This document shows, in pieces, positions 46,725 through 54,667 of a DNA stretch of 64,000 bases (position 1 is its first letter; every line of letters begins with the position of its first letter). The stretch covers positions 186,001 through 250,000 of the forward strand of contig JADJMW010000011.1 of the NCBI GenBank assembly GCA_016709385.1, written 5' to 3'. The position numbers were made by a program, and so were the translations under genes. The notes under the pieces were generated by a model. That model was not told the origin of the DNA and searched no databases. It saw only the letters and a list, made by a program, of their open reading frames with translations. The stretch comes from Candidatus Rubrivivax defluviihabitans. GTDB lineage: Bacteria; Pseudomonadota; Gammaproteobacteria; Burkholderiales; Burkholderiaceae_C.

Positions 46725-49150
46725 GCCGAGGACCGCAGTGCCGCCAGCTGCCGCCTGGCGCGCGCCGTGGCGCGGTCGATGAGGCTGGCGTTCTCGAACG
46801 CACGCAGCCGCCCGGTTTCGGCCAGCCGCGCCAGCATGCGCTGGGTCAGCGAAACCGTCTGCTTGTGGCGCGAGCCGTGCGTGAAGATGAAGAAGCTGCG
46901 CCCCGGGCTCACGTGCGACAGGCGCACCTTCTGCCATTGCCCGCCCAGGTGCATCTGGTAGGCGAAACCCAGCTGCACGTGGTCGGCCAATGCCTTGCCC
47001 TGGGTGGGCTCGGGCGGCTCGCCTGGCGATGGCAGACCAGGAATGGCCACCCCGGCTTCGGCCCCTTCGGCTTCCGCGTCGGTGCCGATCTCGATGTCGA
47101 CCTGGCCGTCCCAGTCGACAGCCGATTCGTCGACCAGTCCGACCCGCTGCGCTTCGTCGGCACTGAATGACGGCGCCTCGATCTCGTCGGTCAGCACCGG
47201 CAGCGTGGCTGCGGCAGCCTTCAGGTCGGCCGAAGACGGCAGGGGCCGCTCGAGCGCGCCCTCGATCTGGCGCGCCATCATGTTGATGTCGAGCTGGCGC
47301 CCGGCCGGGCTCTTCAGCGCCTCGGCGTGCGCCGGCATGAGCTGGCCGAAGAAGGCGCGGCGCTGCGCCTCGGGCCAGCCGATGAGGTTCATGCCTTCGT
47401 TGATCTCCTGCATGAGCTTGGGCAGCTCGGCCAGGAAGGTCTTGCGGTGCGTCGGTGTGGGCTTGGGCTGCACGCTCAGGAAGAGTTCGCGGCCGGCACG
47501 GCGCAGGCGCTGCGCCAGCGGGCCGTCGGCACCGCCCTGCTCGGCGGCGCGCAGCAGCACCCGGCTCCAGACGCGGCTGATGAAGTCGCGCAGGAAGGCC
47601 GGCGCGGCCACGTCCTTCAGGTCGCCCGCCAGACGTTGCGCATAAAGCTGGCGCAAGCGCAGCTGGTCTTCCTTCTCGGCCAGCAGTGCCGCGGCGTCGC
47701 CCTGTGGCCATGTACCGTCGCTGGCCTGCTGGGCGGTGAAGGCCTCCAGCGCCGCCAGCTTCTGCTGGTAGATCTCGATCTGCTCGAAGTCGCCTTCAAC
47801 GACGTCGTTCACCAGTTCGCGTACCTTGGCCAGGAAGCCGCGTGCTTCTTCGCTGCCGAAATCCTCGAAGGCCGCGCCCAGCGAAGCGATGCGATTCACG
47901 AAGCGCCGTACCGGGTGGCGCCGCGAGGAGAAGAACGTGGGGTCGCCCAGCGCGGCGCGCAGCACGGGCAGCTGCAGCCGGGCGATCTGGCGCGCCATCT
48001 GCGGCGGCACCTTGGGGTCGGCCAGGATCTGGTCGAACAGGAAACCGATGACGTCGATCACCATGTGATCGAGCGTGCCGCGCGAAGCCTGGCGCAATTC
48101 CTCGCGATGGGCGCGGATCAGGTTCGGCAAAGGCTCGGCCGTACCGCCGCTCCAGCCATGGTCGCCGGCGTCGACGTACTCGCCGGCACCCGGGGATCCG
48201 GTCTGGGCGCCGCGATCGGTGAAGGCCAGGCGGCGGATCAGCGCCATCAGCGCCGGATCGACCTGGCCGATGGGCGTGCCGCCTTGAGTGCCGGGGAATC
48301 CTGATCGCGTGGACGGACTGTAGGCGCCCGCGCCCGAGCGCCGTGCGCCGGGCCCGCGCTCGGCGCCGCCATGCGTTCCCGGACCGCGGCGCGCCGCTTC
48401 CGACCAGGGCGACCCGTGGCCCTGTTCGTCCGGTGCGGAGCCCAGACTGGAGTCGTCGCGGCCGGATTCATCGCCGGCGCCAGCCCGCGCGGGCCGGTTG
48501 CGCACCGCAAGGCTCATGGGCTGCACGCCGGCCTGGCGCAGGTCGGCGACCACGGCCGCGTAGGCGGCGGGCAGCAGGTTGCCCAGCGAACGGCTCATTT
48601 CGGCCACCAGCACCTTGCGGATCTCGGGTCGGTCGGACACCGCGCCGATGCCGCGCATCATGGCGTGGCCGATCAGGTCGGGCCGCAACGGGTTGCGCTC
48701 GCTGGCGCCGCCGACATCGCCGAGCAGTGACCCCACGTAGGCGTGGAGCTCGCGCAGTTCCCATTCGCAGCCGTGGGCGATCTCCATGCCGAAGCGGTCG
48801 GCAGAGATCTGCGCCTCCACCTCGCTGTTTTCGACCAGGCTCAGGGCGTCCCAGCTGGTGGGCACGGCTGCCGCTGCAGGTGCCGGATCCGCCGCCGCGG
48901 CGGGCCCCACCTCGCGCAGCAGCAGCTCGTCGAAGGCGTCGTTGAAAGTCAGCACGAACACCGCCGACTTGCGGTTGAGTTCGAACTGCGCGCCCAGCAG
49001 GCCGTCGCGCTGGTAGGCGTTGGTCGAGGCCAGGGCCGCCAGGCCCAGGCTCTCGATCGTGCGCTCGGCGGCCTCGCGCGCCGCCAGCTTCAGGCGCTGG
49101 ACCGCCGACTCCAGCGGCGCGGGCAGGCGATGAACGGGGTTCGGCTTCAT
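46721..49150 (-). CDS. DUF1631 family protein
   Basis: An 809-residue cytoplasmic protein matching the DUF1631 family of proteobacteria by its overall pattern: an alpha-helical N-terminal half (residues 1-200), a Gly/Ser/Arg-rich disordered segment at about 215-290, and a helical C-terminal half. It ends in the region Lys-Val-Arg-Leu-Ser-His-Val-Ser-Pro-Gly-Arg-Ser-Phe-Phe-Ile-Phe-Thr, which recalls a PilZ-like strand set. Function is unknown. The conserved end and good codon use support the gene. It is convergent with pdxA and 76 bases upstream of mscL in the same direction. Confidence 0.85.
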   Translation of the reverse strand: MKPNPVHRLPAPLESAVQRLKLAAREAAERTIESLGLAALASTNAYQRDGLLGAQFELNRKSAVFVLTFNDAFDELLLREVGPAAAADPAPAAAAVPTSWDALSLVENSEVEAQISADRFGMEIAHGCEWELRELHAYVGSLLGDVGGASERNPLRPDLIGHAMMRGIGAVSDRPEIRKVLVAEMSRSLGNLLPAAYAAVVADLRQAGVQPMSLAVRNRPARAGAGDESGRDDSSLGSAPDEQGHGSPWSEAARRGPGTHGGAERGPGARRSGAGAYSPSTRSGFPGTQGGTPIGQVDPALMALIRRLAFTDRGAQTGSPGAGEYVDAGDHGWSGGTAEPLPNLIRAHREELRQASRGTLDHMVIDVIGFLFDQILADPKVPPQMARQIARLQLPVLRAALGDPTFFSSRRHPVRRFVNRIASLGAAFEDFGSEEARGFLAKVRELVNDVVEGDFEQIEIYQQKLAALEAFTAQQASDGTWPQGDAAALLAEKEDQLRLRQLYAQRLAGDLKDVAAPAFLRDFISRVWSRVLLRAAEQGGADGPLAQRLRRAGRELFLSVQPKPTPTHRKTFLAELPKLMQEINEGMNLIGWPEAQRRAFFGQLMPAHAEALKSPAGRQLDINMMARQIEGALERPLPSSADLKAAAATLPVLTDEIEAPSFSADEAQRVGLVDESAVDWDGQVDIEIGTDAEAEGAEAGVAIPGLPSPGEPPEPTQGKALADHVQLGFAYQMHLGGQWQKVRLSHVSPGRSFFIFTHGSRHKQTVSLTQRMLARLAETGRLRAFENASLIDRATARARRQLAALRSSA

Positions 49151-49226
49151 GGATGCGCGGGCGGCCGCATAGTATGCGGCATGCCACGCCGGGGCCGGCC
49201 CGGCAGTGGCCTTGACCGGCCGCGCG

Positions 49227-49649
49227 CTACTTCTTCAGGGCGTCTCGAATCTCGCGCAGCAGCAGCACGTCTTCGGGCGTTGGCGGTGGCGGTGCCGGCG
49301 GCGCCGCGGGGGCCTCCCGCTTGAGGCGGTTCATCTGCTTGACCATCAGGAAGATGATGAAGGCCAGGATGACGAAGTTGAGGGCGATGGTGATGAAGTT
49401 GCCGTAGGCCAGCACGGCGCCGGCCTTCTTGGCCTCGGCCAGCGGCAGGCCACCGGCCTGGCCGGCCAGGCCGATGTAGTAGGACGAGAAGTCCAGGCCG
49501 CCGAAGATGCGGCTCACGATGGGCATGATGAGGTCGCCGACGACCGAATCCACGATCTTGCCGAAGGCACCGCCGATGATCACGCCCACGGCGAGATCCA
49601 TCACGTTGCCCTTGAGGGCGAACTCCTTGAACTCGGACCCGAAACTCAT
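49227..49649 (-). CDS. mscL: Large-conductance mechanosensitive channel MscL
   Basis: MscL is the pentameric inner-membrane channel that opens under membrane tension to relieve hypo-osmotic shock. The 140 residues begin Met-Ser-Phe-Gly-Ser-Glu-Phe-Lys-Glu-Phe-Ala-Leu-Lys-Gly-Asn-Val-Met-Asp-Leu-Ala. TM1 spans about 18-45 and TM2 about 75-98, and the cytoplasmic bundle ends with Glu-Ile-Arg-Asp-Ala-Leu-Lys-Lys. A Pro/Ala-rich insert lies before the bundle. GAAAGGAGT precedes ATG 49649. Confidence 0.96.
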   Translation of the reverse strand: MSFGSEFKEFALKGNVMDLAVGVIIGGAFGKIVDSVVGDLIMPIVSRIFGGLDFSSYYIGLAGQAGGLPLAEAKKAGAVLAYGNFITIALNFVILAFIIFLMVKQMNRLKREAPAAPPAPPPPTPEDVLLLREIRDALKK

Positions 49650-49830
49650 GTTGGTGACTCCTTTCCCAAGAGGCCTTCATGATAGCCCCGGGCGGGGACC
49701 GTCCCTTGCTTCGGCGCCCGGGTGCAGTGACCGATCGTCGGCGGCGGGCCGCGGGCGACGGGCGCCTCGCGTCAGGCGGCTCGGCTAGAATCCCGGGTTG
49801 TCCCGAGCCACCCCCATCCAGAGGAAATTC

Positions 49831-50451
49831 ATGACCGACGCCACCAGCGGGGCTTCCTTCGAACCCGGCATGGATCCGGACCGACGCAACTGGATCATCA
49901 TCGCCTGTGGCGCCGGTGCCGTCGGCGGAGCGGCCGTCGCGGTGCCCTTCGTCAGCAGCTTCGCGCCGTCGGAGCGCGCGCGCGCGGCCGGCGCCCCGGT
50001 GCAGGTGGACATCAGCGCCATCCAGCCGGGCGAGAAGCTCACCGTGGAATGGCGTGGCAAGCCGGTGTGGATCCTGCGCCGCACGCCCGAGCAACTGGCC
50101 ACGCTGCCCAAGGTGGAGCCGTTCCTGGCCGACCCCGCTTCCGACCGCAAGCAGTACCCCACGCCCGACTACGCCAAGAATCCGCACCGCTCCATCAAGG
50201 AAGAATTCTTCGTCGGCGTCGGCATCTGCTCGCACCTGGGCTGCTCGCCCAGCGACAAGCTCGCGCCCGGCCCGCAGCCCTCACTGCCCGACGACTGGCT
50301 CGGCGGCTTCCTGTGCCCCTGCCACGGCTCCACCTTCGACGTCGCCGGCCGCGTGTTCAAGAACAAGCCGGCGCCGGACAACCTGGAAGTGCCGCCGCAC
50401 ATGTACCTGTCCGACACCGTTCTGCTGATCGGTGAAGACAAGAAGGCCTGA
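49831..50451 (+). CDS. petA: Ubiquinol-cytochrome c reductase iron-sulfur subunit (Rieske)
   Basis: This is the Rieske [2Fe-2S] protein of the cytochrome bc1 complex, transferring electrons from ubiquinol to cytochrome c1. The 206 residues have an N-terminal anchor (about 21-42) preceded by a twin-Arg-like Asp-Arg-Arg-Asn-Trp, and both cluster-binding boxes Cys-Ser-His-Leu-Gly-Cys and Cys-Pro-Cys-His-Gly-Ser. ATG 49831 is preceded by CAGAGGAAA; an in-frame extension upstream lacks such a site. It heads petABC. Confidence 0.96.
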   Translation: MTDATSGASFEPGMDPDRRNWIIIACGAGAVGGAAVAVPFVSSFAPSERARAAGAPVQVDISAIQPGEKLTVEWRGKPVWILRRTPEQLATLPKVEPFLADPASDRKQYPTPDYAKNPHRSIKEEFFVGVGICSHLGCSPSDKLAPGPQPSLPDDWLGGFLCPCHGSTFDVAGRVFKNKPAPDNLEVPPHMYLSDTVLLIGEDKKA

Positions 50452-50488
50452 ACCGCCACCCGACACCAGCAGTACGACCGAGGTCAAG

Positions 50489-51892
50489 ATGGCTGAATTC
50501 AAGCAAGCACCCGCCGGCGCTACGATGGCGCAGCAGTTCATGACATGGGTGGACAACCGGTTCCCGGCCACCAAGCTCTACACCGAGCACATGTCGGAGT
50601 ACTACGCGCCCAAGGCGCAGAACTTCTGGTACTTCTTCGGCTCGCTGGCGATGCTGGTGCTGGTGATCCAGATCGTGACCGGCATCTTCCTGGTCATGCA
50701 CTACAAGCCCGACGCGGCGCTGGCCTTCGCGTCGGTCGAGTACATCATGCGCGACGTGCCCTGGGGCTGGCTCATCCGCTACATGCATTCCACCGGCGCC
50801 AGCGCGTTCTTCATCGTCGTCTACCTGCACATGTGGCGCGGCATGATCTACGGCAGCTACCAGAAGCCGCGCGAGCTGATCTGGATCTTCGGCTGCGCCA
50901 TCTTCCTGTGCCTGATGGCCGAGGCCTTCATGGGCTACCTGCTGCCCTGGGGCCAGATGAGCTACTGGGGCGCGCAGGTCATCATCAACCTGTTCGCGGC
51001 CATCCCCTTCATCGGCGAAGACCTCTCGCTGCTGATCCGCGGCGACTACGTGGTGGGCGACGCCACGCTGAACCGCTTCTTCAGCTTCCACGTCATCGCC
51101 GTGCCGCTGGTGCTGCTGGGCCTGGTGGTGGCGCACCTCATCGCGCTGCACGAAGTGGGTTCGAACAACCCCGACGGCGTCGAGATCAAGGCCAAGAAGG
51201 ACCCGAAGACCGGCATCCCGCTCGACGGCATTCCCTTCCACCCCTACTACACCATCCACGACCTGATCGGCATCGGCGTCTTCCTGCTCATCTTCAGCGC
51301 GATCATCTTCTTCGCGCCCGAGATGGGCGGCTTCTTCCTCGAGTACAACAATTTCATCCCGGCCGACCCGCTGCAGACGCCGGCGCACATCGCACCGGTC
51401 TGGTATTTCACGCCCTACTACTCGATGCTGCGCGCGGTGACCGACCCCATGGTCAACGTCTTCGCCGTGGTGGTGGCGCTGGCCGCCGTGCTGGCCGTGC
51501 TCAAGGGCGGCCTGAGTTCGACCTGGAAGGTGGCGGTGCTGGTGGGCGCGGCGGTGGTGATCGCGGCGCTGAAGATCTTCGACGCCAAGTTCTGGGGCGT
51601 CGTCGTCATGGGCGTGGCGGTGCTGGTGCTGTTCCCGCTGCCCTGGCTGGACCGCAGCCCGGTGAAGTCGATCCGCTACCGCCCGAGCTGGAACAAATGG
51701 CTGTACGGCATCTTCGTCGTCAACTTCTTCGTGCTCGGCTACCTCGGCATCAAGCCGCCTTCGGACATCGGCACCCTGGTGTCGCAGGTCGGCACGCTGT
51801 TCTACTTCGGCTTCTTCCTGCTCATGCCGTGGTGGAGCCGCATCGGCGAGTTCAAGGCCGTGCCCGACCGCGTGACCTTCAAGCCGCATTGA
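50489..51892 (+). CDS. petB: Cytochrome b subunit of the bc1 complex
   Basis: PetB binds hemes bL and bH and forms the quinone sites. The 467 residues have about nine helices, paired heme-ligand His residues (for example His in Ile-Arg-Tyr-Met-His-Ser and His in Val-Val-Tyr-Leu-His-Met-Trp-Arg-Gly), and the Pro-Ala-Asp-Pro-Leu-Gln-Thr-Pro-Ala-His-Ile-Ala-Pro-Val-Trp-Tyr segment, a variant of the conserved Pro-Glu-Trp-Tyr Qo-site region. ATG 50489 gives the usual Met-Ala-Glu-Phe-Lys start. Confidence 0.96.
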   Translation: MAEFKQAPAGATMAQQFMTWVDNRFPATKLYTEHMSEYYAPKAQNFWYFFGSLAMLVLVIQIVTGIFLVMHYKPDAALAFASVEYIMRDVPWGWLIRYMHSTGASAFFIVVYLHMWRGMIYGSYQKPRELIWIFGCAIFLCLMAEAFMGYLLPWGQMSYWGAQVIINLFAAIPFIGEDLSLLIRGDYVVGDATLNRFFSFHVIAVPLVLLGLVVAHLIALHEVGSNNPDGVEIKAKKDPKTGIPLDGIPFHPYYTIHDLIGIGVFLLIFSAIIFFAPEMGGFFLEYNNFIPADPLQTPAHIAPVWYFTPYYSMLRAVTDPMVNVFAVVVALAAVLAVLKGGLSSTWKVAVLVGAAVVIAALKIFDAKFWGVVVMGVAVLVLFPLPWLDRSPVKSIRYRPSWNKWLYGIFVVNFFVLGYLGIKPPSDIGTLVSQVGTLFYFGFFLLMPWWSRIGEFKAVPDRVTFKPH

Positions 51893-51910
51893 GCCCAAGG
51901 CAGCAGCCGA

Positions 51911-52717
51911 ATGACCATCATGAATAGCCTGATCCGCAAGCTCGTCGTGGCGCTGGGCGCCGCGCTCACCCTCACCTTGTCGGCCCTACTTACGCCGGCG
52001 CTGGCCGCCGGCGGCGGCATCGCCTGGGACAAGTTCCCCGACAAGCGCGTCACCGACATGGCCGCGCTGCAGAACGGCGCCAAGCTGTTCGTCAACTACT
52101 GTCTGAACTGCCACCAGGCGGCGTTCATGCGCTACAACCGCATGCGCGACATCGGCCTCACCGAGCAGCAGATCAAGGACAACCTGGTCTTCACCGGCGC
52201 CAAGGTGGGCGACACCATGAAGGCGGCGCTCGACGCCAAGGACGCCAAGGAATGGTTCGGCGCCCTGCCGCCCGACCTGTCGCTGGTGGCGCGGTCGCGT
52301 TCGGCGCCGGGGCAGGGCAGCGGCGCCGACTACATCTATACCTTCCTGCGCACCTTCTACCGCGACGAGACCAAGCTCACGGGCTGGAACAACCTGGCCT
52401 TCCCCAACGTTGGCATGCCGCACGTGCTGTGGGAGCTGCAGGGCCAGCAGCGTGCCGTCTATGCCGACGAGAAGGATCCGCACGACCCCGCCAAGACGGT
52501 GCATGTGTTCAAGGGTTTCGAGCAGATCAGCCCCGGGACGATGAGCCAGGAGGAATACAACCTCGCGGTGGCCGACCTGGTGGCCTTCCTGAAGTGGATG
52601 AGCGAACCCAACCAGAACGACCGCGTGCGCCTGGGCGTATGGGTGCTGCTGTTCCTGGCGGTCTTCACCGTGATCGCCTGGCGGCTGAACGCAGCCTACT
52701 GGAAGGACGTCAAGTAG
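51911..52717 (+). CDS. petC: Cytochrome c1 of the bc1 complex
   Basis: PetC is the membrane-anchored c-type cytochrome that accepts electrons from the Rieske protein. The 268 residues include a signal peptide (about 1-32), the heme attachment site Cys-Leu-Asn-Cys-His (about 64-68), the distal Met ligand region, and a C-terminal anchor (about 241-259) ending Tyr-Trp-Lys-Asp-Val-Lys. The start at 51911 follows petB by 18 bases. It is the last gene of the operon, before a strong terminator. Confidence 0.95.
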   Translation: MTIMNSLIRKLVVALGAALTLTLSALLTPALAAGGGIAWDKFPDKRVTDMAALQNGAKLFVNYCLNCHQAAFMRYNRMRDIGLTEQQIKDNLVFTGAKVGDTMKAALDAKDAKEWFGALPPDLSLVARSRSAPGQGSGADYIYTFLRTFYRDETKLTGWNNLAFPNVGMPHVLWELQGQQRAVYADEKDPHDPAKTVHVFKGFEQISPGTMSQEEYNLAVADLVAFLKWMSEPNQNDRVRLGVWVLLFLAVFTVIAWRLNAAYWKDVK

Positions 52718-52757
52718 TTTCCGGTGCGCACCCGGCCGCGCGGCCGGGCGCGTGAGC

Positions 52758-52796
52758 GCAGCGGGGCCCGAAGTGCCCGCTGCGTTTGTTGTTTTT
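52758..52796 (+). terminator. Rho-independent terminator after petABC
   Basis: GCAGCGGGGC (52758-52767) pairs with GCCCGCTGC (52775-52783), with one bulged G and a seven-base loop, followed by GTTTGTTGTTTTT. A second GC-rich dyad (CCCGGCCG/CGGCCGGG) just upstream may assist. It separates petC from sspA. Confidence 0.8.
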
Positions 52797-52837
52797 CCGG
52801 GGCCGCCCGCGGCCCCACCTGAACCAAGGCCGACGCC

Positions 52838-53449
52838 ATGATGGTGCTTTATTCCGGAACCACCTGCCCTTATTCGCACCGCTGCCGCTTCGTGCTGTTC
52901 GAGAAGGGCATGGACTTCGAGATTCGCGACGTCGACATCTTCGCCAAGCCCGAAGACATCGCGCTGATGAACCCGTACAACGAGGTGCCCATCCTGGTGG
53001 AGCGCGACCTCATCCTGTACGAGAGCCACATCATCAACGAGTACATCGACGAGCGCTTCCCGCACCCGCAGCTGATGCCCGGCGACCCGGTGGCGCGTGC
53101 CCGCGTGCGGCTGTTCCTGTTCAATTTCGAGAAGGAACTGTTCAGCAACGTCAACCTGCTCGAGGGCCGCGGCGTCAAGGCCACCGAGAAGCAGCTCGAG
53201 AAGGCGCGCGACCAGATCCGCGACCGCCTGACGCAGCTGGCGCCGATCTTCCTGAAGAACAAGTACATGCTGGGCGACGACTTCAGCATGCTCGACGTGG
53301 CGATCGCGCCGCTGCTGTGGCGGCTGGACTACTACGGCATCGACCTCAGCAAGAACGCCGTGCCGCTGCTGAAGTACGCCGAGCGCATCTTCTCGCGCCC
53401 GGCCTACATCGAAGCGCTGACGCCTTCCGAGAAGGTGATGCGCAAATAG
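52838..53449 (+). CDS. sspA: Stringent starvation protein A
   Basis: SspA is a glutathione-S-transferase-fold protein that binds RNA polymerase and regulates transcription during stress. The 203 residues show a thioredoxin-like N-domain (Ser-Gly-Thr-Thr-Cys-Pro-Tyr-Ser-His-Arg-Cys, about 6-16), Asn-Glu-Val-Pro-Ile-Leu-Val and Tyr-Glu-Ser-His-Ile-Ile-Asn-Glu-Tyr-Ile, then an all-helical C-domain. The petABC-sspA-sspB order is typical for this order of bacteria. Two tandem ATGs (52838, 52841) are possible starts. Confidence 0.95.
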   Translation: MMVLYSGTTCPYSHRCRFVLFEKGMDFEIRDVDIFAKPEDIALMNPYNEVPILVERDLILYESHIINEYIDERFPHPQLMPGDPVARARVRLFLFNFEKELFSNVNLLEGRGVKATEKQLEKARDQIRDRLTQLAPIFLKNKYMLGDDFSMLDVAIAPLLWRLDYYGIDLSKNAVPLLKYAERIFSRPAYIEALTPSEKVMRK

Positions 53450-53481
53450 GCGCAGGCCGCAGCGGCAAGCAACGGACGCGC

Positions 53482-53991
53482 ATGGCTGGCACCCCCGACA
53501 ACCAGGGCACCTCGACGCGGCCGTACCTGCTGCGCGCGCTGCACGACTGGTGCACCGACAACGGCTACACGCCGTATATCGCGGTCTACGTGGACGGCTC
53601 GGTGAAGGTGCCCATGGAGTACGTCAAGAACAACGAGATCGTGCTCAACGTCGGTTTCGAGGCCACCTCGGCGCTGCAGCTCGGCAATGAATTCGTCGAG
53701 TTCAAGGCCCGCTTCGGCGGCGTCTCGCGCGAGATCGTGGTGCCCGTCGACCACGTGGTGGCGATCTATGCGCGCGAAAACGGCCAGGGCATGGCGTTCC
53801 CGATGCCCACCGAGGGCGGCCAGAGCGGTGCCGCTGAAGCCGAACGCCCTCCCGCGGGTGCGCGCGGACTCCGGCTGGCGAGTTCCGAGCCCGAGCCGCA
53901 GGACGAGTCGGCCACGTCGCCTCCCGACGACGACACGCCCGACCCCGGCGTGCCCGGCGGCGGCCGGCCGGCGCTCAAGCGCGTGAAATAG
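53482..53991 (+). CDS. sspB: ClpXP protease specificity-enhancing factor SspB
   Basis: SspB delivers ssrA-tagged proteins to ClpXP. The 169 residues comprise the conserved substrate-binding domain (about 11-105, with Arg-Pro-Tyr-Leu-Leu-Arg-Ala-Leu-His-Asp-Trp and Asn-Glu-Ile-Val-Leu-Asn-Val), then a flexible acidic/Pro-rich linker. The C-terminal motif reads Gly-Gly-Gly-Arg-Pro-Ala-Leu-Lys-Arg-Val-Lys, matching the ClpX-docking tail. ATG 53482 lies 32 bases after sspA. Confidence 0.94.
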   Translation: MAGTPDNQGTSTRPYLLRALHDWCTDNGYTPYIAVYVDGSVKVPMEYVKNNEIVLNVGFEATSALQLGNEFVEFKARFGGVSREIVVPVDHVVAIYARENGQGMAFPMPTEGGQSGAAEAERPPAGARGLRLASSEPEPQDESATSPPDDDTPDPGVPGGGRPALKRVK

Positions 53992-54014
53992 CGCCACCTA
54001 CAATCCGATTCCCC

Positions 54015-54090
54015 GCCGGCTTAGCTCAGTTGGTAGAGCACCCGCCTTGTAAGCGGAAGGTCGTCCGTTCGATTCGGACAGCCGGCACCA
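54015..54090 (+). tRNA. tRNA-Thr (anticodon UGU)
   Basis: A 76-base cloverleaf including the encoded CCA end. The acceptor stem GCCGGCT pairs with AGCCGGC, the D-arm is TAGCTCAGTTGGTAGAGCA, the anticodon loop is CTTGTAA with anticodon TGT, and the T-arm contains TTCGATT. The sequence closely resembles E. coli tRNA-Thr(UGU). It lies 23 bases after sspB, possibly on the same transcript. Confidence 0.97.
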
Positions 54091-54105
54091 GAGCCCGTTT
54101 CATCC

Positions 54106-54414
54106 TCAGCCCCGCGGCAGTACCTTGATGCGCACCGGCACCGCCGGCCAGCCCGCGGCCAGCAGCGCGGCTTCCAGCGCCGGCATCAACTGCCGCAGCT
54201 TGGCCGCGGCCGACGAATCGTTCACCAGCAGCACCCAACCGGCATCGTCCAGCGGTCCCGGCCGCACGGCGGGCCGCAGCGAATCGGGCAACAGCGCAGC
54301 CACCGTGGCCAGGCGCTCGCGCGAGTCGTGCAACCGGCGGAGCAGGCTGTTGAGCGGTTCGCTCTGGCCCAGCGCTGTCGCCAGGGGCAGGGTTTTCGTG
54401 GCCGGGGTGGACAT
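54106..54414 (-). CDS. DUF721/DciA-like protein
   Basis: A 102-residue protein with a helical N-terminal half and a C-terminal alpha/beta half (Trp-Val-Leu-Leu-Val-Asn-Asp-Ser-Ser-Ala-Ala-Ala-Lys-Leu-Arg-Gln) resembling the KH-like core of DUF721/DciA proteins. DciA loads the replicative helicase in bacteria without DnaC, but the short form here is divergent, so that role is only suggested. In relatives a DUF721 gene lies next to secA, as it does here. It is transcribed away from secA. Confidence 0.7.
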   Translation of the reverse strand: MSTPATKTLPLATALGQSEPLNSLLRRLHDSRERLATVAALLPDSLRPAVRPGPLDDAGWVLLVNDSSAAAKLRQLMPALEAALLAAGWPAVPVRIKVLPRG

Positions 54415-54667
54415 GGCGGGAGTCTAGCGATCCGGCAGCCCGTCGCCCATTGCCGCCCACGGTCGCCCGGGAGGCGGGTGCTAAACTCGAATGCTTTTCG
54501 CCCGCTGCGCCCAGTGCGCGCCGGCGGGCCGTGATGCCCGCCGCATGGGCTGCCTTGCAGGCGGCCGTGGCGGCCCCAGATAGCCGTCTGGCGCAAGCCG
54601 TGGTCCCGGCCCCCCGCCAGGGCTGCGGGCCTGCACCGGACTCCGCCCAACACCAGCCCCACGCCGC

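Noticed and set aside
54450..54487. Possible secA promoter TTGCCG/TAAACT
   Set aside because: Spacing of 26 bases is not compatible with a standard promoter; only the -10-like hexamer is noted under secA.
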